Assembly (NCBI GenBank): GCA_017307275.1
Contig: JAFKFK010000046.1
Span: forward strand, 1 to 38,826
DNA: 38,826 nt
DNA from: Alphaproteobacteria bacterium
Lineage (GTDB): Bacteria; Pseudomonadota; Alphaproteobacteria; Reyranellales; Reyranellaceae
Reading direction: 5' to 3'
The position numbers were made by a program, and so were the translations under genes. The notes below the pieces were generated by a model. It searched no databases. It had not been told where the DNA came from and saw nothing but the letters and a program-made list of their open reading frames with translations. This document shows positions 15,692-26,557 of the stretch, piece after piece (position 1 is the stretch's first letter; every line of letters begins with the position of its first letter).

Positions 15692-16267
15692 CTACCGCTT
15701 CGCGGCGACGCAGGACTTCTCGACAAGCTCGATGGCCTTGGCGGCAGCCACCCTGTCTGCGGGCGTCGGCACGGCAACCGTCCATGTCTTGTAGCAGCTC
15801 GATTGGAACGCCGGCTTGGCCGTCGCGAGATGAACGACGTCGCGACACAGCCAGGGCGTTTCCGCATCGATGGCGACGGTTCGCACTTCGGGAGCATCCT
15901 TTGGCCGGGATGGTGCGGACGCACGATCGTCCGTGTCGGATAGCCAACGTACCTGTTTGATCTTCGTGAAATCGAACGAAAGAGTGCCGGATTCCGCCCA
16001 GTCCTTCTCCGATTGCCTGAGACTGTGAAGACGAACAATGCACAGGCCGGGCCCAGGAGCGAACACGCCGACGAACGACGATTTGTCCGATCGATTCTCG
16101 ACGACCAGGCTGCCGTTGACGATGGTGCCGGGTAGTGGCTGCGATGGCGGTGCCGCCGAAATCAACGACGACATTGCCCGGAGAACTTTCTCGTCTGCCT
16201 TGGCGTGACCGGTCATCCCGACAACCAAGATCGCAGCAAGGCTACCAAAGGCAGAACGCACAACCAT
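15692..16267 (-). CDS. Exported hypothetical protein, 191 residues
   Basis: A signal peptide of about 24 residues ends in A-K-A before DEK, so the mature protein is periplasmic or secreted. Four cysteines in the mature part could form disulfides. No family recognised. The ATG at 16267 is preceded by GGGGGAG at good spacing. It lies upstream of the broken gene pair on the same strand, and has somewhat lower GC than the metabolic genes around it. Confidence 0.65.
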   Translation of the reverse strand: MVVRSAFGSLAAILVVGMTGHAKADEKVLRAMSSLISAAPPSQPLPGTIVNGSLVVENRSDKSSFVGVFAPGPGLCIVRLHSLRQSEKDWAESGTLSFDFTKIKQVRWLSDTDDRASAPSRPKDAPEVRTVAIDAETPWLCRDVVHLATAKPAFQSSCYKTWTVAVPTPADRVAAAKAIELVEKSCVAAKR

Positions 16268-16472
16268 TCCATGCTCCCCCAGATCGACCCAAGCCTGAGA
16301 TCAAACGGGATATTTGTCCACGCGCCCTTCTGAGGACGAGAAGGACACACTGGACCGAGTCGATGGGAAGCGAAGCTCGTGCGCAGAGATCCGGCGAGCG
16401 CCGTCCAGCAGCTCAAGCGGGAGCAGGATAAGGAGCTGTTCGAGCGAGGCGTGCCCGTCGGTCGTGGCTGCC

Positions 16473-17015
16473 TTAGTCGACGCGGACGTTGCCGCCGGCA
16501 TCCACGGTCACGCCGACCTCGGTCTGCCCGCGCCGCGCACGGCCGCGCCACGAACCATCGGCAGTCTTGCTGACCACCCTTACGTTCTTGTAGCCGTCGC
16601 GCTCGATCGCGGACTTGGCGAGACGCGCGCCTTCCGCGTCTTCGGTCGTGGGCGCGGTCGCTGCCGCCGTATCGACAGGCTTGTCGGACTTGCCGTCGAT
16701 TGCCTTGTCGGTCGGCTTGCCGTCGGCCGACTTGCCGGCGACGTCTTCCTTGATCGGCACCGGCGGTCGCGGAGCGTGCCGCAGCGGCACGGGTGGACGC
16801 TGAAGCTCCGGCGCCGACGAGGTTGCGATCTTGGTCACCGCAATCGGCGCCTGCGTCTTGGCGATCACAGGCGGTGGCGGCAGCGTCGACCGCGGCTGCG
16901 ACTGCACGGCCGTCACGCGCGTCGACGAATCGGAGGTGGACGAAAAGACACTCGCGCTCGCCACGCCGGCCACCACCAGCACGGCGCCCATCGCTGCAAT
17001 CATTGCACGTGTCAT
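16473..17015 (-). CDS. Exported/anchored protein with Pro-rich linker and PepSY-like C-terminus
   Basis: The 180-residue product starts with a hydrophobic signal or anchor (residues 4-24). A long Pro/Ala/Lys-rich linker with KSADGKPTDKAIDGKSDK-type repeats follows. The final ~45 residues (GYKNVRVVSKTADGSWRG, then G-x-V-x-V-x-V-D-x-x-G-x-V) resemble a PepSY-type domain, a small fold common in periplasmic inhibitors. The ATG at 17015 follows GAGGGT. It is 13 bp beyond the CigR/RcnB-like gene, so cotranscription is likely. Function unknown. Confidence 0.65.
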   Translation of the reverse strand: MTRAMIAAMGAVLVVAGVASASVFSSTSDSSTRVTAVQSQPRSTLPPPPVIAKTQAPIAVTKIATSSAPELQRPPVPLRHAPRPPVPIKEDVAGKSADGKPTDKAIDGKSDKPVDTAAATAPTTEDAEGARLAKSAIERDGYKNVRVVSKTADGSWRGRARRGQTEVGVTVDAGGNVRVD

Positions 17016-17028
17016 GGCACCCTCGTCT

Positions 17029-17538
17029 TCAAAGACTACTGAGGTCTGCGATGGCACCCGCAATCAGGCGCGTACCGATCGCCATCAGCAGAATGTCGTT
17101 GGCAACACGAACGTATTGGTAGCCCGAGGGGGCGGGGCTGAGCTGGGCCAGTAACACACCAGGCAGCGGATAGAAGACGACGGCCGCCGGCAGAGGCTGA
17201 CCCATCGCCCACATCTTCTTCGCCTGACCCGGCGGTAGGCAACCATTGTTTTTCTTGGCGAGCCCCGGCGGGCAGCCGGCCGTCGCATACTCGGTGCGAT
17301 AGTAGGAATAGACGGCGCCGCGATCGCGCTCCTGAATGACGATGTTGACCGGCGCGGCATTGCCCTGGGGCACGACGACGACCGACGGATTGCCCGCGTC
17401 GCGATCCTTGTCCCGACCCTTGCCTTGCCCCTGGTTCTGGCCCGGCCCGCGGCCGTTATCCTTGTCCTTGTCTGCCAGGGCGGGTGTTGCGAGCAGCACG
17501 CAGAGCGAAAACGCCAGGGCAACCTTCGTCAACTTCAT
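17029..17538 (-). CDS. CigR/RcnB-like exported protein
   Basis: The 169-residue product has a signal peptide ending A-L-A, a Lys/Asp/Gly-rich low-complexity segment, and a C-terminal domain containing C-P-P-G-L-A-K-K-x-N-x-C-L-P-P-G-Q-A-K-K and Y-x-Y-V-R-V-A-N-D-I-L-L. This is the pattern of the RcnB/CigR group of periplasmic proteins, some linked to metal homeostasis or virulence control; the function here is not known. The ATG at 17538 has GGAGGA upstream. Confidence 0.75.
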   Translation of the reverse strand: MKLTKVALAFSLCVLLATPALADKDKDNGRGPGQNQGQGKGRDKDRDAGNPSVVVVPQGNAAPVNIVIQERDRGAVYSYYRTEYATAGCPPGLAKKNNGCLPPGQAKKMWAMGQPLPAAVVFYPLPGVLLAQLSPAPSGYQYVRVANDILLMAIGTRLIAGAIADLSSL

Positions 17539-17843
17539 GACAGTCCTCCAACGCACCCCGACTCAACGCAGGAAATGGGGCGAAGGGCAGGCTGCGGTCC
17601 GGCCTTTCGACAAGAAATTCTACCTGTGGCCTTCCGGTCACAGATAAGTCACCGCCACTGCAGGGAACTCGATCGCTCCTCCGCTGCGGACGAGAATCGC
17701 CGCCCCTGCTGGAACCATCGCCGGTACAGGCGATTCGCGCGTCGTTCGACGACAAACAATTCATCCTCAAACCGCAGCGGTCATGCTGGCAGTTTGCCTT
17801 GCTGCACCAATCGAAAGATGGAGAAGTGACCGCGGGAGGATGA
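17539..17843. other. 305-bp gap between divergent genes
   Basis: No convincing coding frame. It contains an 8-bp hairpin at 17624-17643 (CTGTGGCC-TTCC-GGTCACAG, one G-T pair) and must hold the promoters of the genes at 17538 (minus) and 17844 (plus). I could not assign -35/-10 elements. Confidence 0.5.
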
Positions 17844-18140
17844 ATGCCACGCAGTCTCGATGCACCGCTTAGTCCGAACGAGGAAATCACCTTGCGCCGG
17901 GTCGCGCTCGGAATTTCCTGCGCACGGGACCTGCCGCAGCGCGATCTGATGCGGCTGAAGACGCTGTCGCTCGTCGAGATGACGGAAGACCGTCTGCAGC
18001 TCACGCCCGATGGACGCCAGCGCTACAGCATGCTGCCCCGCGCCACGACCCTCGCCGCCGCGCCGACCTACGAAGAACTCATGAGCGCATTGGCCGAACG
18101 CCTGCGCAAGGAACGCGGCCAGAGCGAAACCGAGCGCTGA
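17844..18140 (+). CDS. Small helical protein, 98 residues
   Basis: The product is soluble and helical. A central VEMTEDRLQLTPDGRQRY segment looks like the wing of a winged-helix domain, but no recognition helix is obvious. GGGAGG precedes the ATG at 17844. Short lone reading frames of this type are common in the lineage; function unknown. Confidence 0.6.
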   Translation: MPRSLDAPLSPNEEITLRRVALGISCARDLPQRDLMRLKTLSLVEMTEDRLQLTPDGRQRYSMLPRATTLAAAPTYEELMSALAERLRKERGQSETER

Positions 18141-18158
18141 CGCTCCTCTGATCGCGGA

Positions 18159-18578
18159 TCAGGGCGAGACCTTGGCGCAGCCCGCGCCCTGCCAGCGATA
18201 GCCCTGCGCCGAACCGCCGACCATCGTCCATTCGACGATGCAGCCCTGGCGTACCAGGGTCGGCGGAAAGCCGCCCATCGGCATCCACATCCGGCCGCCC
18301 CACCCCCATCCCCAGCCGCCATAGCGACCGTAGTAGAGCGGCGGCATGCCGGGATCGATGTAGGACGTGTCCCAGCGCCACTGCAGCACCTTGCTGCCGT
18401 CTTCGAGCTGGTAGCTGTTGTCGGGGATGCGGCCCATGCCGGTCAGCAGCCCGGCCTCCGGCGTGCCCGCCATCTCGCGCAGGCGATTGTCGAACACGGC
18501 TTCGCGCTCCTCCTTGGTCGCGCAGCCGGCCATCGTCAGCAGGAGAAGAACCATCGCCGCCGAAATCCTGCGAGGCAT
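18159..18578 (-). CDS. Gly/Trp-rich lipoprotein
   Basis: The 139-residue product has a lipobox M-A-G-C ending its signal (cysteine at about 19). The mature part includes DNRLREMAGTPEAGLLTGMG, a tract Y-G-R-Y-G-G-W-G-W-G-W-G-G, and two cysteines near the C-terminus. GGAGGT precedes the ATG at 18578. The combination is typical of small outer-membrane-associated lipoproteins, function unknown. Confidence 0.7.
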   Translation of the reverse strand: MPRRISAAMVLLLLTMAGCATKEEREAVFDNRLREMAGTPEAGLLTGMGRIPDNSYQLEDGSKVLQWRWDTSYIDPGMPPLYYGRYGGWGWGWGGRMWMPMGGFPPTLVRQGCIVEWTMVGGSAQGYRWQGAGCAKVSP

Positions 18579-18609
18579 GTCGACCTCCAAAAACATCACG
18601 GCCGAAAAA

Positions 18610-19158
18610 TCACGGCACGAAGTAGCCGACCTTTGTCATCAACCCATCAGCGCCCAGGACGAGAACGCCGATGCTGTCGGTTCCCTGCAGATAGGTAAAG
18701 ACCGGCCGCTTTGCCACACGCAGCGCGTTCCATGCGGCGCGCTCGACGCCGGCCTCGGCATACCAGACGGTGTCGCCGCGGCGCAGCGTGCCCTCCTCGC
18801 CCTGCTTCCATTCCGGCAACTGCTCGCTGCCGGCGACGCTGCGCAGGCCCTCGACCAGCATCTGCGCCAGCGCTTTCTCCATCGCGGTGCTGTCGCGCGG
18901 CGCCTCGTCGGGGAAACGCCAGTCGGCGAGCACGACGTCGCTCCACACCGGCACGCCGTCGGGGCGGCGCACGACCTGGACGATCACCGCGTTGCGGCAG
19001 GTCGGCCCGTCGGCCACCGCTTCGACAAGATAGCCTGCACCCGCACGCGCCCAGGCCTGTTCCGCCCGCGCGCGACAGGGTTCGTCGGCGAGCGCCGATG
19101 TGGCGAGGGCTGGCGTTGCGACGGCTAACGCTGTGGCAAGAAGCCCGGCTTTGGACAT
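18610..19158 (-). CDS. Exported hypothetical protein, 182 residues
   Basis: A signal peptide of about 24 residues ends S-A-L-A before DEPC. The mature domain has strands such as AVIVQVVRRPDGVPVWSDVV and a GDTVWYAEAGVERAAW segment. No family recognised. It is followed within 31 bp by the lipoprotein at 18578, so both probably belong to one cell-envelope unit. Confidence 0.65.
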   Translation of the reverse strand: MSKAGLLATALAVATPALATSALADEPCRARAEQAWARAGAGYLVEAVADGPTCRNAVIVQVVRRPDGVPVWSDVVLADWRFPDEAPRDSTAMEKALAQMLVEGLRSVAGSEQLPEWKQGEEGTLRRGDTVWYAEAGVERAAWNALRVAKRPVFTYLQGTDSIGVLVLGADGLMTKVGYFVP

Positions 19159-19195
19159 GCCGGGAGTCTAGGCTCTGGAAGCGCGCCGCTCCAGC

Positions 19196-19477
19196 CTAGC
19201 GCGGCAGCGAGTCGAAATAGTCCTTACACGCCTGCGTGATCTGGTTGGTGCGCTGCATCTCGCAGGGGCGCTGACGTTCCAGCAGGACCATGCCGGCATA
19301 GAAGATCATCACGCCCAGGATCCAGCCGGTCATCGACCAGGACAGCACCTTGTCGAGCCGGTCGGCCCAGGACGGACCGGTGAAGAACTTCAGCACCATG
19401 ATGGAGATCGGAATCGTCGCCATGCCGCAGGCGACGAACAGCAGGACATAGCCCCCCAGCCCCAACCCTTCCGGCAC
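19196..19477 (-). CDS. Two-span membrane protein, 93 residues
   Basis: Two hydrophobic spans (about 9-31 and 46-66) are followed by a short soluble tail with two cysteines (RPCEMQRTNQITQACKDYF). No family recognised. It begins 4 bp beyond the lipoprotein stop at 19482 and is therefore the third gene of an alaS-lipoprotein-membrane-protein unit. Confidence 0.65.
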   Translation of the reverse strand: MPEGLGLGGYVLLFVACGMATIPISIMVLKFFTGPSWADRLDKVLSWSMTGWILGVMIFYAGMVLLERQRPCEMQRTNQITQACKDYFDSLPR

Positions 19478-19481
19478 AGTG

Positions 19482-19834
19482 CTACCAGCTCAGCTTGGGC
19501 ATCTGGATCGGGCCGGTCTTCTTCGGCGTCCAGCCGCGCGCTTCCATGCAGCGCGCCACCAGGCGATCGAAGTTGTTCTGGTAGCCCTGGTTGTCCATCG
19601 TCCGGTAGAGGTCCTGCTGACCGAAACGGTCGCGCTCGCCGGAGAAAACGGCGCGGCGCTGGTCCTCGATGTTGCGCTCCTGGCCCGCAACGTTCTTCGC
19701 CTGCGCGCGGCACTGCCCTTCGTCGCGCGCATACTGCTCGGCCATGGTGGCGTCCTGCTTGCCTTCCTTGGTGAAGGTCTTGGGCGCGCAGCCGACCACC
19801 AGCAGGCCCGCCGCGAGAACGACGAGCGCGCGCT

Positions 19835-19838
<4 letters not shown>
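19482..19838 (-). CDS. Lipoprotein coupled to alaS
   Basis: The 118-residue product starts at a GTG (19838-19836) that overlaps the alaS stop (GTGA, 19835-19838). A hydrophobic signal ends V-V-G-C, a lipobox at residue 17. The mature part is charged and helical (KQDATMAEQYARDEGQC, ERNIEDQRRAVFSGERDRF) and has cysteines in CRAQAKN and ARCMEARGW. It can also be read as the tail of a long open frame overlapping alaS; the overlap junction and lipobox support the short form. Function unknown. Confidence 0.7.
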
Positions 19839-22498
<2,660 letters not shown>

Positions 22499-22554
22499 GC
22501 GGGCCTTGTAGCGTGCGCCTGCCAGCCAAGTCCAGAACAGGGAACCTGCAGATA

Positions 22555-23268
22555 ATGGCCGCCGAGGCCCATTCTACCGCCACTCTCCGGCTCACCGTGG
22601 GCGATCTCCGGGTGGTCCATCCTGTCACCGTCCCGAGCGGTTCCGTCCGCGCCTCGGCCGTCGTGCCGGCCCTGCAGGGGCTGGTGAATGCCGTGGTCGG
22701 CGCGGCCGAGACGAAGCTGGCTGAAACCGGGGCGGAAATCTCCTGCCGCAAGGGCTGCGGCGCCTGCTGCCGCCAGCTCGTGCCGGTTTCGCGCACGGAG
22801 GCTGAACGCTTGCTGGGCGTGATCGAGGCGATGCCGGCGAAACGGCGCCGGGCGCTTGAGGAGCGGTTCGCGGCAGCGGCGACGGCGATCAAGGCGGCCG
22901 GCCTCGACGCGAAGGCGGGCCGTGCCGACCGCGAGCTGTCGGTCGGCTATTTCGCGCTGGGCATCCCCTGCCCCTTCCTCGAAGAGGAAAGCTGCTCGAT
23001 CCATCCCGAGCGGCCGCTGGTCTGCCGCGAATACCTCGTGACCTCGCCTGCCGAGCTGTGCGCCGGCCCGCAGCAGGAGGGCGTGACGCCTGTGCCGGTG
23101 CCCAAGGTCTCCCTCGCCGCCCGCGGCCTGCAGGACGACCAGGAGAGCTGGTTTCCGCTCGCGATGCTGATGGACTGGGCGAAGACGCGGCCCCGCCATG
23201 GTGTGAAGCGCACGGGGCCGGAATGGATACAGAAGTTTTTGAAGGGGATCGGTTCGCGACCGGGGTGA
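22555..23268 (+). CDS. YkgJ-family cysteine-cluster protein
   Basis: The 237-residue product has the cluster C64-x3-C68-x2-C71-C72 (CRKGCGACC) and further cysteines in GIPCPFLEEESCSIHPERPLVC, the zinc/iron-binding pattern of the YkgJ family. The role of the family is poorly known. I start at ATG 22555, because the longer form from GTG 22513 adds a basic, alaS-promoter-overlapping segment; the ribosome site is weak in both cases. It is divergent from alaS. Confidence 0.75.
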   Translation: MAAEAHSTATLRLTVGDLRVVHPVTVPSGSVRASAVVPALQGLVNAVVGAAETKLAETGAEISCRKGCGACCRQLVPVSRTEAERLLGVIEAMPAKRRRALEERFAAAATAIKAAGLDAKAGRADRELSVGYFALGIPCPFLEEESCSIHPERPLVCREYLVTSPAELCAGPQQEGVTPVPVPKVSLAARGLQDDQESWFPLAMLMDWAKTRPRHGVKRTGPEWIQKFLKGIGSRPG

Positions 23269-23276
23269 GCCTCCTC

Positions 23277-23363
23277 TGTCATCCTGAGCGAAGCGAAGGA
23301 TCTCATGGCGGTTGCCACCAATGGCCAGCGGCGATGAGATCCTTCGCTTCGCTCAGGATGACA
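23277..23363. repeat. Dispersed long palindrome, family A copy 3 (30-bp perfect arms)
   Basis: The left arm starting at 23277 and the right arm ending at 23363 are perfect 30-bp inverted repeats containing CCTGAGCGAAGCGAAGG and CCTTCGCTTCGCTCAGG. The 27-bp centre is variable among copies. It lies between the convergent YkgJ and recA genes. Confidence 0.9.
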
Positions 23364-23439
23364 TGAAGGTAGGTCGCGCTAACGGGATTCGTTCTGAACC
23401 GTGCGGGCTCTCGCGCATCAGAATGCGCTGCCGCCCGCC

Positions 23440-23507
23440 CACCGCCCTTTCTTTTGCGCTTTGCGCAAAAGAAAGGGCGGTGCCACGCGTGGGGTGCGGC
23501 ACCGCCC
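23440..23507. repeat. Two overlapping hairpins downstream of recA
   Basis: Hairpin 1: 23440-23459 pairs perfectly with 23463-23482 (20 bp, 3-nt loop, core TTTCTTTTGCGC). Hairpin 2: GGGCGGTGCC at 23475-23484 pairs with GGCACCGCCC at 23498-23507 (10 bp). They share 23475-23482, so only one can form at a time. No T-tract marks a classical terminator. Confidence 0.7.
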
Positions 23508-23555
23508 GGTAAGGAACCCGGAGACAGGGGATACGGGCTCCTCTATTGGCCGCCT

Positions 23556-24629
23556 CTATTCATCGTCGTCCTCGTCGTCTTCCTTGCCGCCATCCATCAG
23601 CGCACCCGCGAGGATGCCGGCATTGGCGCGAACCTTGTTCTCGATGGTCTGCGCGACCTCGGGATTGTTCTTGAGGAAATTCTTGGCGTTCTCGCGGCCC
23701 TGGCCGATGCGCTGGCCATCGTAGGAGTACCAGGAGCCCGATTTCTCCACGACGCCGGCCTTCTCGCCGAGGTCGATCAGCTCGCCGACCTTGCTCACGC
23801 CCTCGCCGTACATGATGTCGAACTCGACGACCTTGAACGGCGGCGCGACCTTGTTCTTCACGACCTTGACGCGCGTGGCGTTGCCGACAACCTCGTCCTT
23901 GTCCTTGAGCGCGCCGATGCGGCGGATGTCGAGACGGACCGAGGCGTAGAACTTCAGCGCGTTGCCGCCGGTCGTCGTCTCGGGGCTGCCGAACATGACG
24001 CCGATCTTCATGCGGATCTGGTTGATGAAGATCACCAGCGTGTTCGACTTGGAGATCGACGCGGTAAGCTTGCGCAGTGCCTGGCTCATCAGGCGGGCCT
24101 GCAGGCCGGGCAGCGAATCGCCCATCTCGCCTTCGAGTTCGGCCTTGGGCACGAGAGCGGCCACCGAGTCGATCACCAGCACGTCGATGGCGCCGGACCG
24201 CACCAGCGTGTCGGCAATCTCGAGCGCCTGCTCGCCGGCGTCGGGCTGGGAGATCAGGAGGTTGTCGATATCGACACCGAGCTTCTTGGCATAGGCCGGG
24301 TCGAGCGCATGTTCGGCGTCGACGAAGGCGCAGGCGCCGCCCTTCTTCTGGGCTTCGGCCACTACATGCAGCGCGAGCGTCGTCTTGCCCGAGCTTTCCG
24401 GGCCGTAGATTTCGACGATGCGGCCCTTGGGCAGGCCGCCGATGCCGAGCGCGATATCGAGGCCCAGCGAGCCGGTCGAAATCGCCTCGATCTCCAGCGC
24501 CTCGCGCTGGCCGAGCTTCATGATGGAGCCCTTGCCGAAGGCGCGCTCGATCTGCGCGAGCGCCGCATCCAGGGCCTTGCTCTTGTTTTCCATGCCGTCT
24601 TTCTCGACCACTTTCAGGACTGCCGACAT
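23556..24629 (-). CDS. recA: Recombinase RecA
   Basis: The 357-residue product has Walker A G-P-E-S-S-G-K-T, the D-A-E-H-A-L-D-P segment, L-V-I-D-S-V Walker B, loop L2 N-Q-I-R-M-K-I-G-V-M-F-G, and an acidic C-terminal tail EDDEDDDE. It forms nucleoprotein filaments for homologous recombination and triggers LexA self-cleavage. The ATG at 24629 has AAGGAG upstream; a longer open frame to 24776 lacks this. An SOS box lies 166 bp upstream (24795-24809). Confidence 0.98.
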   Translation of the reverse strand: MSAVLKVVEKDGMENKSKALDAALAQIERAFGKGSIMKLGQREALEIEAISTGSLGLDIALGIGGLPKGRIVEIYGPESSGKTTLALHVVAEAQKKGGACAFVDAEHALDPAYAKKLGVDIDNLLISQPDAGEQALEIADTLVRSGAIDVLVIDSVAALVPKAELEGEMGDSLPGLQARLMSQALRKLTASISKSNTLVIFINQIRMKIGVMFGSPETTTGGNALKFYASVRLDIRRIGALKDKDEVVGNATRVKVVKNKVAPPFKVVEFDIMYGEGVSKVGELIDLGEKAGVVEKSGSWYSYDGQRIGQGRENAKNFLKNNPEVAQTIENKVRANAGILAGALMDGGKEDDEDDDE

Positions 24630-24737
24630 TGGCTTTCTCCTTCTTCCCACGCCCCTGTCAGGAGCAGCAATGCGGATAAGTCCGCCGCCCCGTAGCGCTT
24701 CGGACCGCGCCTCGGAGGATGCAAATGTACGCCTTTT

Positions 24738-24759
24738 GTTCCATACCGCAACGGAACAT
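24738..24759. promoter_or_regulatory. Inverted repeat in the recA leader
   Basis: TGTTCC at 24738-24743 and GGAACA at 24754-24759 form a perfect 6-bp inverted repeat with a 10-bp centre. It does not have the direct-repeat form of an alphaproteobacterial LexA site. Its location between the SOS box and the recA start suggests an operator or a leader hairpin. Confidence 0.35.
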
Positions 24760-24794
24760 TTAACCCGCTGAAACAACTAATGTTGTTGACACAA

Positions 24795-24809
24795 GTTCTA
24801 GTTATGTTC
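24795..24809 (-). promoter_or_regulatory. LexA (SOS) box of recA
   Basis: GTTCTAGTTATGTTC fits the alphaproteobacterial LexA site GTTC-N7-GTTC exactly (GAAC-N7-GAAC on the recA strand). It lies between the AAC(3) stop and recA, as expected for DNA-damage induction. Confidence 0.85.
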
Positions 24810-24843
24810 CCCATGGATTATCCCACCAAGGGGATGAACTGAG

Positions 24844-25641
24844 CTAGGGCACGCGCTCTGCCGACACGCTGGCCCGCGCCTCGTCGCATTCGGCGCAGCC
24901 CTCCTCCGCGCCGTGGAGGAACAGCAGCGGCTCGTCGCGCAGCGCGCAGACGGCGAGGCGTACGATGTCCTGCGCTCGTGCGAGGCGCGCGGTGCCGTGG
25001 CCGACCGGGCCTTCGGCCTGCAGTCCTCGCGTCCGCAGCCAGTCGTCGGCCAGGGCGAAGCGCTGGCAGCAATGGTCGTTCTCGCGATAGTCGATGCGCA
25101 CCGGCCGGCCATCGTCGCCGCGCCCCGTGAAGTGCTTGGGCACGCCATAAGGAACGGGCGTCAGCAGCTCCGCGACATGCAGCGAGGTGTCGGCATCGTG
25201 CCCCACGCCCAGCAGCAGAACCTGACCATCGTGATCGCGCACGCGGCCGACGGGACTGTCGGGTGTGTGCGGCGGCAGCGGCAGCGCCGTCTTCACGATC
25301 GCTTCCGCCTTCGGGCCGATGGCGGCGCAGGCGAAGGCATGGTCGGAGCGCACGACGCCGGGCTGGCGCCAGAACAGGTCGGCGGTGACGCCGAGATCGG
25401 GCGCGGCGGCCGTCGTCGCCGGATCGAAGGGCGTTGCATCGTCGCCGGTCCATGACGGCATCACCAGCGTGCCGTCGGGCCCCTGCGCGGTGCGCAGCGC
25501 CGCGATCAGTCCCAGCGGGCCGCTCTCGATCGGCCGCAGCGCGCGAAACGACGTGTGTACGAGCAGCACCCCGCCCGCCTCGACGCCGAGCGCACGGAGC
25601 TGCTCCACGATTTCGCTCTCTCGAAACGCACGCTGCACCAT
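24844..25641 (-). CDS. AAC(3)-family N-acetyltransferase
   Basis: The 265-residue product has the aminoglycoside 3-N-acetyltransferase fold signatures: V-L-L-V-H-T-S-F near residue 25-32, D-G-T-L-V-M-P-S-W-T, H-x-P-D-S-P-V-G, and L-L-G-V-G-H-D. The family transfers acetyl from acetyl-CoA to aminoglycosides or other amines. Chromosomal copies like this may act on unknown natural amines; resistance is not implied. The ATG at 25641 has GAGAGGAG upstream. It stands between recA and the GST gene. Confidence 0.85.
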   Translation of the reverse strand: MVQRAFRESEIVEQLRALGVEAGGVLLVHTSFRALRPIESGPLGLIAALRTAQGPDGTLVMPSWTGDDATPFDPATTAAAPDLGVTADLFWRQPGVVRSDHAFACAAIGPKAEAIVKTALPLPPHTPDSPVGRVRDHDGQVLLLGVGHDADTSLHVAELLTPVPYGVPKHFTGRGDDGRPVRIDYRENDHCCQRFALADDWLRTRGLQAEGPVGHGTARLARAQDIVRLAVCALRDEPLLFLHGAEEGCAECDEARASVSAERVP

Positions 25642-25720
25642 CCGTCCGTCGCTCCTCTCAGGTCCCGCAATTACCTCGGAGGCAATTGCCGGTGATTCCC
25701 GACATCCGCAATCTGAACCA

Positions 25721-26557
25721 ATGAACGCCCCGACGACACTGCGCTTGCACCACAGCATCTTCTCCGCCTCCTCGCAGAAAGTGCGGCTGGCTCTGGTCGA
25801 AAAGGGCCTCGCTCATGACAGCGTCGCCGTCGACCTGCAGGCGGGCGAACAGCACTCCGCCGCCTATCGCGCGCTCAACCCGCGCGGCGTCGTGCCGACA
25901 TTGATCCACGACGGCGCGGTGCTGATCGAGAGCGCCGCCATCCTCGAATATCTCGACGATGTCTTTCCCGAACCGGCGCTGCGGCCGCGCTATTCCGTGG
26001 CACGCCAGCGCATGCGGTCGTGGGTGCGCCGCCTCGACGACGTGCACCATCCCGCCAACGGCATGATGCACTACGCGATTCTGGGCCGAGCGACCTTGCA
26101 GGCGCTGCCGCCGGAACGGCTGGAGGCGATGCTGCAGGCCATGCCCAACCGGCGCGACCGCGCGCTGCGGGCCGCCGCCGCGCGGCAGGGCGTCGAGGCG
26201 CCGGAGTTCGCCGACGCCGTGCGCACCCAGGAGGAAATGCTCGATGCCCTCGATGCAAGCCTGACGGACCATGACTTCCTGATCGGCGACGAGGTCAGCC
26301 ACGCCGATCTGGTGGCGCTCCCGTACGTCGCGCGGCTGGAGCAAATGGGCCTGCTGGCGCTGATCGACGGCGCGGACCGCCCCGCGCTCGCCGGCTGGTA
26401 CGACCGCATGAAGGCACGACCCTCGTGGCGCGAGACCATCGGCGCCCTTCCCCCACAGGTGATCCAGCATTGGCAGTCGCTCGGCCGGCAGGCATGGCCA
26501 CAGATCGCGCCGCATCTGCGACGACAACCGCCTACGTGCCAACCGGCCTTCTCCTAG
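25721..26557 (+). CDS. Glutathione S-transferase family protein
   Basis: The 278-residue product has an N-terminal thioredoxin-like domain (S-x-S-S-Q-K-V-R, V-V-P-T-L, E-S-A-A-I-L-E-Y-L) and an all-alpha C-terminal domain (FLIGDEVSHADLVALPYV). A cytoplasmic glutathione-dependent detoxification or isomerase role is likely; substrate unknown. The ATG at 25721 starts the thioredoxin strand at the usual position but has no clear ribosome site. Its TAG overlaps the stop of the convergent lipoprotein by 4 bp. Confidence 0.85.
   Translation: MNAPTTLRLHHSIFSASSQKVRLALVEKGLAHDSVAVDLQAGEQHSAAYRALNPRGVVPTLIHDGAVLIESAAILEYLDDVFPEPALRPRYSVARQRMRSWVRRLDDVHHPANGMMHYAILGRATLQALPPERLEAMLQAMPNRRDRALRAAAARQGVEAPEFADAVRTQEEMLDALDASLTDHDFLIGDEVSHADLVALPYVARLEQMGLLALIDGADRPALAGWYDRMKARPSWRETIGALPPQVIQHWQSLGRQAWPQIAPHLRRQPPTCQPAFS

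Noticed and set aside
15300..16043. A 247-codon minus-strand open frame over the broken gene pair.
   Set aside because: Most of it is an out-of-frame reading of the exported protein at 15692-16267; only its last ~40 codons are part of the broken gene.
24844..25641. Clinical aminoglycoside resistance gene.
   Set aside because: It is a chromosomal-looking family member with no mobile context; activity on drugs cannot be read from sequence.
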